A stretch of 14,932 nucleotides of DNA from an uncultured Bergeyella sp. (GTDB lineage: Bacteria > Bacteroidota > Bacteroidia > Flavobacteriales > Weeksellaceae), in the NCBI GenBank assembly GCA_916710115.1, contig CAKAOY010000018.1, positions 1-14,932 of the forward strand, in the 5' to 3' direction. The notes under the pieces are model-generated. The model did no database searches. It had not been told where the DNA came from and was given only the letters and a program-made list of their open reading frames with translations. The position numbers and the translations under genes are program-made. Each line of letters begins with the position of its first letter. Position 1 is the stretch's first letter. Below are positions 1 through 6,219 of the stretch, piece after piece.

Positions 1-378
1 CAGGCAGACAAATTTGCAGAAGCTGTATCTACAATGAATGGGCTACTCAACCATATGCCTGAAATACCTACCAATTTCAATTTGGCTAAAATTCAGGTTA
101 AAAAGGATATACAAACCGAAAGAATCACCCAAGATAATATCATTTATAATTATCTCATCGCAAAAGACAGAGGTCTTAACAGCGATATAAGAAAACAAAT
201 CTACGAGAATGTGGATAAAATTACTCTTAAAGATTTGCAAAATTTCCATCGTAAAAATTTGGCTAACAAACCTTATACCTATGTAGTGCTCGCTTCAGAA
301 AAGAAACTACCAAAAGAAAAACTCAAAAAAATAGGTGAAGTAAAAAAAGTCTCTTTAGAGGAACTATTTGGATACTAA
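1..378 (+). CDS. M16 (insulinase-type) peptidase, C-terminal fragment
   Basis: The reading frame is open from base 1 and ends at the TAA closing base 378, so this is the last 125 residues of a gene that begins outside the window; the first ATG at 34 is internal, not a start. The fragment aligns by eye along its length with the C-terminus of the complete M16 peptidase at 6220-9078: both have a segment of the form F-N/E-x-A-K followed by KK, then a Y-E-x-(V/I)-x-x-(I/L)-T-(L/I)-x-D-L segment, and both end in a K-(I/L)-G ... K-(V/I)-S-(L/V)-E-x-(L/I)-F-x-Y tail. This part of M16 proteins is the last inactive alpha/beta domain, which closes the substrate chamber; the zinc motif would lie upstream and cannot be seen. 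Assignment to the family is fairly safe because of the paralogue. Substrate and location are unknown. A hairpin terminator follows. Confidence 0.8.
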   Translation, partial: QADKFAEAVSTMNGLLNHMPEIPTNFNLAKIQVKKDIQTERITQDNIIYNYLIAKDRGLNSDIRKQIYENVDKITLKDLQNFHRKNLANKPYTYVVLASEKKLPKEKLKKIGEVKKVSLEELFGY

Positions 379-403
379 CACTATACATACTTTCTTTTTT
401 CAC

Positions 404-437
404 AAAACCACTTCTAAATATTTAGTAGTGGTTTTTT
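404..437 (+). terminator. Rho-independent terminator after the M16 fragment
   Basis: A perfect 9-bp stem (404-412 AAAACCACT with 427-435 AGTGGTTTT) is followed by a run of T to 437. The loop region contains a second self-complementary core, CTAAATATTTAG. The T tract is on the plus strand, so the terminator serves the M16 gene that ends 26 bases upstream. Confidence 0.8.
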
Positions 438-665
438 AATATCTATTTAAAAATAAATTATCGTTATAATTGTAGAAGAAGACAAAATTTCCAATGGGTC
501 GTGAAGCAGTATTTAGAATCTTTAAAAAAACTGCCCCAACTCCTATTAAAACATTAGTTTTCACAAAATTCTCTATCAATCCATCACTAATTATTTTTGC
601 TAAATACGGATACAAAATCAGATTTTAGGTACTCGTATCTTGCTGATTATTTATTTTGTTATTCT
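436..665. other. Intergenic stretch without a clear gene; possible decayed gene
   Basis: Between the terminator of the M16 fragment and the terminator of the VCBS gene no confident gene is visible. On the minus strand a frame is open from 624 down to a stop at 436 (62 codons). It has no ATG but reads like protein: a hydrophobic segment (NVLIGVGAVFLKIL) is followed by a polar, aromatic-rich tail. On the plus strand a 44-codon ATG frame runs 494-628 over the same bases. I recognise neither product. The minus-strand frame could be the 3' remnant of a membrane protein gene whose upstream part has been lost; either frame could equally be chance in AT-rich DNA. Confidence 0.35.
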
Positions 666-706
666 ATAAAAAGGAAGTTTATCCAAGTAATTGTTGGATA
701 AACTTC
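666..706 (-). terminator. Rho-independent terminator of the VCBS-repeat gene
   Basis: A perfect 13-bp inverted repeat (673-685 GGAAGTTTATCCA with 694-706) has an 8-base loop. Read on the minus strand it is followed by TTTTT (complement of 668-672). There is no T tract on the plus strand, so it terminates transcription from the minus-strand gene ending at 743. Confidence 0.85.
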
Positions 707-742
707 CCGAATGAAACGATTAAAAAAAAGATAATGAAAAAA

Positions 743-2491
743 TTAATTTTTTATTATTTTTTGTTTAGCGACTTCTCCATTTTGGAAAATCACTTCCAAT
801 AAATAAATTCCTTTTGACAAACTTTCTACATTAATAGTATTAGTGTTATCTTGTTGTGCTACCCTCTGTCCGACAGCATTATACAAATAGACAGCCTTCA
901 CTCCTTCCTCTGCTCTGATGTTTAGTCTATCTCTCACGGGGTTAGGATAAATATCCATTCTGTGGGAGGCTACATTTTGTACAGCGAGCGTAGATATCTC
1001 CTCTTGTTTTGATGGCAATGAATATGATTTTGAGGAATCTATCGCTCTCACAGACCAATATATCTTACTTGGCAAATTTTCTTTTTTCAGATACCAATTA
1101 GGCGTTGTTACCTCATATTTTGCAATATCTGCTTTATTCGGTTGGCTACCGACACTTATTTCGTATCTAAATGCCGTTTTAGGAGTTTTGTCATCGGTTG
1201 CTCCACTCCATTCAAAGAGAACCTTATCCCCCACTACTTTACTTGTTAGACTATTTGGCGCTGTTGGAATATGATTTTCTATACTAGTGTTTTGATATAA
1301 TTTTATTTTCCCTTCTATTGCTTTACTATTACTCAAATCCAACCCGTGAATAAGTATATCTAATTGATTATCTCCATTATAATCTATAAACTGTACTCCA
1401 CCATTCCCCCCGAGAGGAATAAGGTTGGCATCTTCTAACTTCACAAAATTATTTGTCTTAGGATTATAGGTAAATATATTTAAAGTATTATTATAATCGC
1501 TATTAGCTCCTATTACTGCGAAATCATAATATCCATCAAAATTAATATCTCCAACATCTACGGAACTAGCACTTAGCCCATCTTCTTTATTAATAAAACT
1601 CTGCTGAAAGCGTCCCTGACCATCATTAAGATAGACAGCAATATAGTTGTCTCCATCATTATTAGAGCCACTCACCACTATATCTTGAAATCCATCAGCA
1701 TTAAAGTCTGCATAATTGATTTTCCCTTCGTACATAGGGGATAACTCTTGGTGCAAAGCATATTGGCCACCTATGTTTTTGTACAATTTAAACGACGCAT
1801 TTCCCTCTGCATCTGTACCCGATATAGCAATATCTAACTCATTATCATTATCAAAATCAAACACTTTAAAGTTACCATTCGGAACATTTGGTATCCAATT
1901 CGCTTGTTTGTTAAAACCCTTCTGGCTATTGGTATATATATCAATCGCTCCCACTTGCTCATCGTGGCTATTTTCTGTACCATTTAAGGCATAATCCTGC
2001 AAACCATCGTGGTTATAATCAAAAACTTCCAAGGCCTCACCAATCACAGCATTCACCTTCCCTGGTAATTCATCTATGAGCGTAAAAGTATTACCATTAT
2101 TTTTATATCTCAAATGTTTTGCTGTGGCCGCTCCATCTCCATAATTCATTCCATTCATCACAATATCCAACAAACCATCATTATCAAAATCTATAAACTT
2201 TACTCCTCCTGCGTGAGTTGATTGCTCCTTTGGAAACTCTTGTGCCAATTCAAAAACTCCATTTTTATTGCTATATAGTTCATCTTTTGTAGTTTCCGCC
2301 TCGTAATTTTTCGTCAAATCCACCGCACCCGTAAAAAATATATCTTGAGTACCATCATTATTATAATCTCCCACTGCTGCCGCTGTATAATACATATGCT
2401 TGAATGGAAGATTACCAACTTCCTCAAATCTTTGTGCAGACAACATTGATAAATAACATACTGCTATTGGAATAAAATTTTTTTTCATCAT
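743..2491 (-). CDS. Secreted FG-GAP/VCBS-repeat protein with T9SS sorting domain
   Basis: An outer-surface or extracellular protein of unknown ligand. The N-terminus is a signal peptide (charged MKK, hydrophobic core, likely cleavage after LSA before Gln). Seven calcium-binding FG-GAP/VCBS blades follow, each with a D-x-N-x-D-G-x-x-D loop, near residues 42, 102, 158, 213, 263, 317 and 371; this number fits a seven-bladed beta-propeller. A fibronectin-III-like domain occupies about 408-503, and the last 70 residues are a type A T9SS sorting domain opening with IYPNPVRDRLNI and ending KQKIIKN. In this family the sorting domain directs export through the SprA translocon and is then removed. Start choice: the frame extends to a TTG at 2494, but tandem ATG codons at 2491 and 2488 are better, and MKKNF from 2488 is equally possible. 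Residue numbers count from the TTG codon. A perfect terminator follows, so the gene is probably monocistronic. Repeat count and sorting domain are seen; surface binding or adhesion is inference. Confidence 0.9.
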   Translation of the reverse strand: MMKKNFIPIAVCYLSMLSAQRFEEVGNLPFKHMYYTAAAVGDYNNDGTQDIFFTGAVDLTKNYEAETTKDELYSNKNGVFELAQEFPKEQSTHAGGVKFIDFDNDGLLDIVMNGMNYGDGAATAKHLRYKNNGNTFTLIDELPGKVNAVIGEALEVFDYNHDGLQDYALNGTENSHDEQVGAIDIYTNSQKGFNKQANWIPNVPNGNFKVFDFDNDNELDIAISGTDAEGNASFKLYKNIGGQYALHQELSPMYEGKINYADFNADGFQDIVVSGSNNDGDNYIAVYLNDGQGRFQQSFINKEDGLSASSVDVGDINFDGYYDFAVIGANSDYNNTLNIFTYNPKTNNFVKLEDANLIPLGGNGGVQFIDYNGDNQLDILIHGLDLSNSKAIEGKIKLYQNTSIENHIPTAPNSLTSKVVGDKVLFEWSGATDDKTPKTAFRYEISVGSQPNKADIAKYEVTTPNWYLKKENLPSKIYWSVRAIDSSKSYSLPSKQEEISTLAVQNVASHRMDIYPNPVRDRLNIRAEEGVKAVYLYNAVGQRVAQQDNTNTINVESLSKGIYLLEVIFQNGEVAKQKIIKN

Positions 2492-2524
2492 CAAATATTA
2501 TTTAGAATGATTAAAAATACTTAG

Positions 2525-2554
2525 CAAATCTAAATATTTTATTTTAATTACAAA
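2525..2554 (-). promoter_or_regulatory. Bacteroidota-type promoter of the VCBS-repeat gene
   Basis: On the minus strand a -7 element TAGATTTG (complement of 2525-2532) matches TAnnTTTG exactly, and TTTG (complement of 2551-2554) lies 18 bases further upstream as a -33 element. The start site would fall near 2518, giving a leader of about 27 bases before the ATG at 2491. Confidence 0.55.
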
Positions 2555-2667
2555 AAAAAATGATGATTTTTTTTAGATAAAACGCCTAATTACCTAATTT
2601 ACAAACATTTAATTTTTATACTAAAAAATAAAATCTATCGTTTTAATATCATTAAATTATCCATTTT

Positions 2668-3867
2668 ATGAAAAATATTACACTAATGCTTTGTCTCACC
2701 TTCATCAATATATTTGCTCAACAAATCAATGGAATACAATTATTTAACCCTGATACTAACGATGAGACACCCATTATATCTCCCGGCCAACAACTTATTT
2801 TGAAATTTGATGACCTATCAAATTATAGTACCATTTATCGATACACTATAAAGCACCTTGACCGAAATTGGCAAGATGATGGACTTTTCTTTACCGAATA
2901 TGCCAAGGGAACCCCCTACGGATTGGTGGATAACCTGCAATATTCCTTCAATACCTTACAAAAATACACACATTATGAACTCACTTTCCCGAACGAAAAA
3001 ATTTACCCAATTATCTCTGGGAATTTTGAAATTATCATCTATAAAAACTCTCCCGAAAAGCCTATCATAAAAAAACGATTTTGTATCGTAGAAAATAAAA
3101 ACTCTATTCTCATAAATGTTTCAAGATTTTTTGATAAAAATAATCCGAAAATTAATCAAAGAATCGAAATACAAGCTAATGCACCATCACTTTCTGCAAA
3201 TATCTCCACTATTTCGCTAAGTATTATCCAAAACAACAATTGGAATAATAGCCTCACCAACCTAAAACCATCTTCAGTGACGGGTAGCAATATTCTATTC
3301 CAACAACCAAAATTGGCTTTTGCAGGGAATAACGAGTTCTTTTTCTTCGACAACAAGAATATCAATCAGCCTTACGATATGATTGCTAATACTGAAATCC
3401 TCAACGAGGAAAATCACACCTATCTATTCCCCGTGTGGGTAAATCTGTCTGACTACCTATATCAACCCGATGTAAATGGAGCTTTTTATTTCCGAAGAAA
3501 TGATATGGGTACCGAACGAAATGCTGACAGAGAGGCTGACTATTCATGGGTGCATTTTACCCTGCCTATACAACCTATGGAAAAAAATATATTCGTACTG
3601 GGACAATTTAATGACTATACCCCAAGTCCTGAATATCAGATGTATTATAATGAAAAATCCAAAGCCTACGAAGCCAAAATATACCTAAAACAAGGTTTTT
3701 ATAACTACCTATTTGCACTACAAGACCACGATACAATAGACTTTAACAAAATAAATGGTAACTTCTGGCAAACAAAAAATCTCTACCAAGCACTACTATA
3801 CTACCACCCATTTGGGAAAAATTACGACGCTATATTAAGTTATGGAGAACTAAGAAATACCCCATAG
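2668..3867 (+). CDS. Type IX secretion system plug protein (DUF5103 family)
   Basis: A 399-residue exported protein with a signal peptide (residues 1-17, cleavage after IFA before QQ). Residues about 20-145 match the first domain of the DUF5103/T9SS plug family: the run FFTEYAKGTPYGLVDNL, then Q-Y-S-F-N-T, Y-T-H-Y-E-L and FPNE is characteristic. The C-terminal half (about 265-395) has the expected YFRRND, W-V-H-F-T-L and G-Q-F-N-D-Y segments and ends in a Y-Y-H-P-F-G stretch. In Flavobacterium johnsoniae the plug protein closes the periplasmic opening of the giant SprA translocon while it carries no cargo; location here is therefore expected to be the periplasm or the inner face of the outer membrane. 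Length is close to the family norm of about 400-420. It has no T9SS sorting domain itself, as expected for machinery. It is transcribed divergently from a T9SS cargo gene; I found no good TAnnTTTG element ahead of it. Family call is strong from memory of the motif pattern; the plug role is by homology. Confidence 0.85.
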   Translation: MKNITLMLCLTFINIFAQQINGIQLFNPDTNDETPIISPGQQLILKFDDLSNYSTIYRYTIKHLDRNWQDDGLFFTEYAKGTPYGLVDNLQYSFNTLQKYTHYELTFPNEKIYPIISGNFEIIIYKNSPEKPIIKKRFCIVENKNSILINVSRFFDKNNPKINQRIEIQANAPSLSANISTISLSIIQNNNWNNSLTNLKPSSVTGSNILFQQPKLAFAGNNEFFFFDNKNINQPYDMIANTEILNEENHTYLFPVWVNLSDYLYQPDVNGAFYFRRNDMGTERNADREADYSWVHFTLPIQPMEKNIFVLGQFNDYTPSPEYQMYYNEKSKAYEAKIYLKQGFYNYLFALQDHDTIDFNKINGNFWQTKNLYQALLYYHPFGKNYDAILSYGELRNTP

Positions 3868-3881
3868 ACACAAAAAAGATA

Positions 3882-3901
3882 TTTAGTATATCTACATTAA
3901 A
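3882..3901. promoter_or_regulatory. Imperfect palindrome, possible operator ahead of pncB
   Basis: The 20 bases TTTAGTATATCTACATTAAA form an imperfect palindrome and overlap a perfect 6-bp hairpin (AGATAT/ATATCT, 3877-3893). The site ends 10 bases upstream of the -7 element of pncB, so it covers the expected -33 region. NAD-salvage genes are often repressor-controlled. The assignment is weak because AT-rich DNA gives such palindromes often. Confidence 0.25.
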
Positions 3902-3911
3902 TTATTTTTCA

Positions 3912-3919
3912 TAACTTTG
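3912..3919 (+). promoter_or_regulatory. -7 promoter element of pncB
   Basis: TAACTTTG matches the Bacteroidota -7 consensus TAnnTTTG exactly and lies 20 bases before the ATG. No clear TTTG is present at -33. The element suggests that pncB has its own promoter rather than depending on read-through from the plug gene 72 bases upstream. Confidence 0.5.
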
Positions 3920-3939
3920 AAACTTTAAGTAAAAAAGAT

Positions 3940-5118
3940 ATGCACAATATCCAATTAAAATCTATCCTTGATAATGATTTTTACAAATTCACAATGCAAA
4001 ATGCCGTGGTGAAATTGTTCCCAAATTCTATCGTAAAATATCAATTCATTAATCGTGGGAAGCATATTTTCCCAGAGGGTTTTGGCAAGGCATTAAGAAA
4101 ATTAGTAGATGCAATGGCCGATCTTCAACTCACCAAACAAGAAAAAAAATACATAGAATCCATATGTCCCTATTTGGATTTGCCTTATTTGGATTTTCTG
4201 GAAGGCTACCGATACGACCCCTCCGAAGTGCATATAGAACAGATTGGCAACGATTTAGAAATCTATGTTGAAGGCCTTTGGTATAGAACTATCCTTTGGG
4301 AAGTTCCTCTTCTATCGCTCATATCAGAGCTACACTACGAAATGAATCATCTTGAAAGAGACTCCAACGAGGTTATTATCAATAGAACCTTAGATAAAGC
4401 TGACCATCTGAATAAACTTAATGTAAATTATGCCGAATTTGGTACAAGAAGACGGCACTCCTATAAAGTACAAGACATTGTGGTAGAATCTCTTAACAAA
4501 AAAGACAATACAAACTTCATAGGCTCCTCTAATGTACATTTCGCAATGAAATACAATATAAAGCCCATCGGTACACACGCCCACGAATGGTTTATGTTCC
4601 ACGGAGCAGAATTCGGCTTTAAAATGGCAAATCCATTTGCATTAGAGCATTGGGTGGATATTTATAGAGGAGACTTAGGTGTCGCATTATCAGATACTTA
4701 TACCACTGATGTTTTTTTCAAACAATTTGACAAAAAATTCACAAAACTATTTGATGGCGTACGCCACGATAGTGGAGACCCATTAGAATTTGCTGATAAA
4801 ACGATTAAACACTATCAAGATAATGGCATTAATCCGCTCTATAAATATATCATCTTTTCCGATGGTCTAAACTTAGAAAAAGTAGAAGAAATAACAAACT
4901 ACTGCAAAGGAAAAATCGGGATATCCTTCGGTATTGGGACTAATCTAACAAACGATGTGGGACTAAAACCTATGAATATTGTAATAAAACTCACAGAGGT
5001 AAAAACTCTTAATAATGAATGGATTAAAACAGTAAAACTCTCCGATGAGCCTATGAAACACACAGGAGATTCAGATATGATAAATCTCGCAAAAGTATTT
5101 TTGAGAATTAAAGATTAA
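3940..5118 (+). CDS. pncB: Nicotinate phosphoribosyltransferase
   Basis: A cytoplasmic enzyme of the Preiss-Handler NAD salvage route: nicotinate + PRPP + ATP give nicotinate mononucleotide, ADP, Pi and PPi. The 392-residue length is normal for the bacterial PncB type. Diagnostic motifs in order: DFYKFTMQ (13-20), EFGTRRR (166-172), IGTHAHEWFM (210-219), FDGVRHDSGDP (271-281), SDGLN (307-311) and FGIGTNLTND (330-339). His215 in AHEW is the likely histidine that is phosphorylated by ATP to drive catalysis in this family. The 3' neighbour starts only 16 bases after the stop, so the two are likely co-transcribed, ending at the terminator at 5439-5478. All expected motifs are present and I see no sign of damage. 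Confidence 0.96.
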   Translation: MHNIQLKSILDNDFYKFTMQNAVVKLFPNSIVKYQFINRGKHIFPEGFGKALRKLVDAMADLQLTKQEKKYIESICPYLDLPYLDFLEGYRYDPSEVHIEQIGNDLEIYVEGLWYRTILWEVPLLSLISELHYEMNHLERDSNEVIINRTLDKADHLNKLNVNYAEFGTRRRHSYKVQDIVVESLNKKDNTNFIGSSNVHFAMKYNIKPIGTHAHEWFMFHGAEFGFKMANPFALEHWVDIYRGDLGVALSDTYTTDVFFKQFDKKFTKLFDGVRHDSGDPLEFADKTIKHYQDNGINPLYKYIIFSDGLNLEKVEEITNYCKGKIGISFGIGTNLTNDVGLKPMNIVIKLTEVKTLNNEWIKTVKLSDEPMKHTGDSDMINLAKVFLRIKD

Positions 5119-5134
5119 TAAAACAACCTTAACA

Positions 5135-5425
5135 ATGAAAAATATACAAGTAATCGCAATCATCAAAGTAGATATCAATCACGAAACAGAAACACTGCAA
5201 CATCTAAATATCTTAGTTGATAAAACTCGCAAAGAAAAAGGATGCCTACAATACAATTTAGTGAAAGACCAACAGGAAGATGGAACTTTCGTAATGGTAG
5301 AACTTTGGGAAACTTCCGAAAGCCTGAAACTACATAGCCAATCTACTCATTTAGCAGATTTTGGTGCTTATCTGCACAAAATCGGTGGAAAACTCACCAT
5401 TAATACGGGAGAAATCATACTATAA
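5135..5425 (+). CDS. ABM-domain protein, putative quinol monooxygenase (YgiN-like)
   Basis: A 96-residue single-domain protein of the antibiotic biosynthesis monooxygenase (ABM) family, which adopts a dimeric ferredoxin-like alpha/beta barrel. Seen in the sequence: an opening beta strand (IQVIAIIKV), the conserved E-K-G-C-L-Q-Y-N stretch (about 34-41), the strand ending E-L-W-E (56-59) and an S-T-H-L-A-D-F segment (about 70-76). Family members include quinol monooxygenases, enzymes that add oxygen to aromatic polyketides, and heme-degrading proteins; sequence alone does not separate them, and no metal or heme ligand set is obvious. The 16-base spacing behind pncB suggests one transcript, but a functional link to NAD salvage is not evident. 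Family call is good, reaction unknown. Confidence 0.8.
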   Translation: MKNIQVIAIIKVDINHETETLQHLNILVDKTRKEKGCLQYNLVKDQQEDGTFVMVELWETSESLKLHSQSTHLADFGAYLHKIGGKLTINTGEIIL

Positions 5426-5438
5426 TTCAATCACTTAT

Positions 5439-5478
5439 AAAAAAAGAGATACTCAAACTATAAAGTATCTCTTTTTTA
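5439..5478. terminator. Bidirectional terminator between convergent genes
   Basis: A perfect 14-bp stem (5440-5453 with 5464-5477; inner part GAGATACT/AGTATCTC) has a 10-base loop, and its A/T flanks give a T tract on both strands. It ends the pncB-ABM transcript on the plus strand and the M16-methyltransferase transcript on the minus strand, whose last gene stops at 5479, directly against the stem. Confidence 0.85.
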
Positions 5479-6207
5479 TTACTTCACCTTTTTAAATAGA
5501 TTAATACATCTCGGTGATGTTATCTCATCAAAAGAATTAAGCATATAATCACCCCAGATTTTAACCCTCTCAAAACCAGACTTTTCTGCATAATTATTGA
5601 TTTTATCCAAAGTATGTAGCTTCACTCTCTCGGCGTACTCAAAATCTTGGCCTTTATCAGAGAAATTTATTTGCTTTATCACATAATTATTCTCTATTTT
5701 TTTCTGAATATAAAATGTTATATCTTCCCGCATTTCAATGGATTTCTCCTTAAAGTTATTTTCAACAAATCCTTTATTTAGATAATCCAAAACAAATAAA
5801 CCACCAACTTTTAACCCTTTATTAACGGATTGGAATACATTCAAATCATCTTGTTCCTCCTCAAAATATCCAAAACTCGTAAAAAGATTAAACACCGCAT
5901 CATAGCCCTCTATTGGGAGGGGATTTCTCATATCATGGATAGCAAATTTAAGATTCTCATTCTCATATTGTTTGTTATGCAAAATACTTTGAGGCGATAA
6001 ATCTAATCCCAAAACATTGTATCCCAACTTATTTAGAAATACAGAGTGTCGTCCCTTACCACAGGCCAAATCCACGACATGGGAGTTTTTCAGAAGTTGC
6101 AAATCTTCTGTTAGTTTCGTAATGAAGTTTTCTGCCTCTTTATAGTCTCTATTACTATACAGAATATGATAATATGGTGTGTCAAACCAAGTTTCAAACC
6201 AGTTCAT
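5479..6207 (-). CDS. Class I SAM-dependent methyltransferase
   Basis: A 242-residue cytoplasmic Rossmann-fold methyltransferase. Motif I is VVDLACGKGRHS (44-55), the glycine-rich SAM-binding loop. The acidic residue that binds the ribose hydroxyls is probably Asp69 in LGLDLS, and HDMRNPL (91-97) with YDAVFNLFTSFGYF (102-115) gives the adenine-contacting and beta-4 regions. The FTSFGYF segment is typical of small-molecule methyltransferases of the Methyltransf_25/11 type. The substrate cannot be read from the sequence. It lies 12 bases behind the M16 peptidase and almost certainly shares its transcript; the stop codon abuts the bidirectional terminator. Nothing points to a DNA or rRNA target. 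Confidence 0.88.
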   Translation of the reverse strand: MNWFETWFDTPYYHILYSNRDYKEAENFITKLTEDLQLLKNSHVVDLACGKGRHSVFLNKLGYNVLGLDLSPQSILHNKQYENENLKFAIHDMRNPLPIEGYDAVFNLFTSFGYFEEEQDDLNVFQSVNKGLKVGGLFVLDYLNKGFVENNFKEKSIEMREDITFYIQKKIENNYVIKQINFSDKGQDFEYAERVKLHTLDKINNYAEKSGFERVKIWGDYMLNSFDEITSPRCINLFKKVK

Positions 6208-6219
6208 AATATATGTTAT

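Noticed and set aside
404..706. The two hairpins at 404-437 and 666-706 as ends of a small mobile element
   Set aside because: Their stem sequences are unrelated, each has a T tract facing its own upstream gene, and no flanking target duplication or transposase is visible between them.
2492..2494. TTG start for the VCBS-repeat gene
   Set aside because: The frame extends to TTG at 2494, but two ATG codons follow at once (2491 and 2488), and the signal peptide needs neither extra residue.
3877..3893. AGATAT/ATATCT hairpin as a terminator of the plug gene
   Set aside because: The stem is short and AT-only at its base, and no T tract follows on the plus strand.
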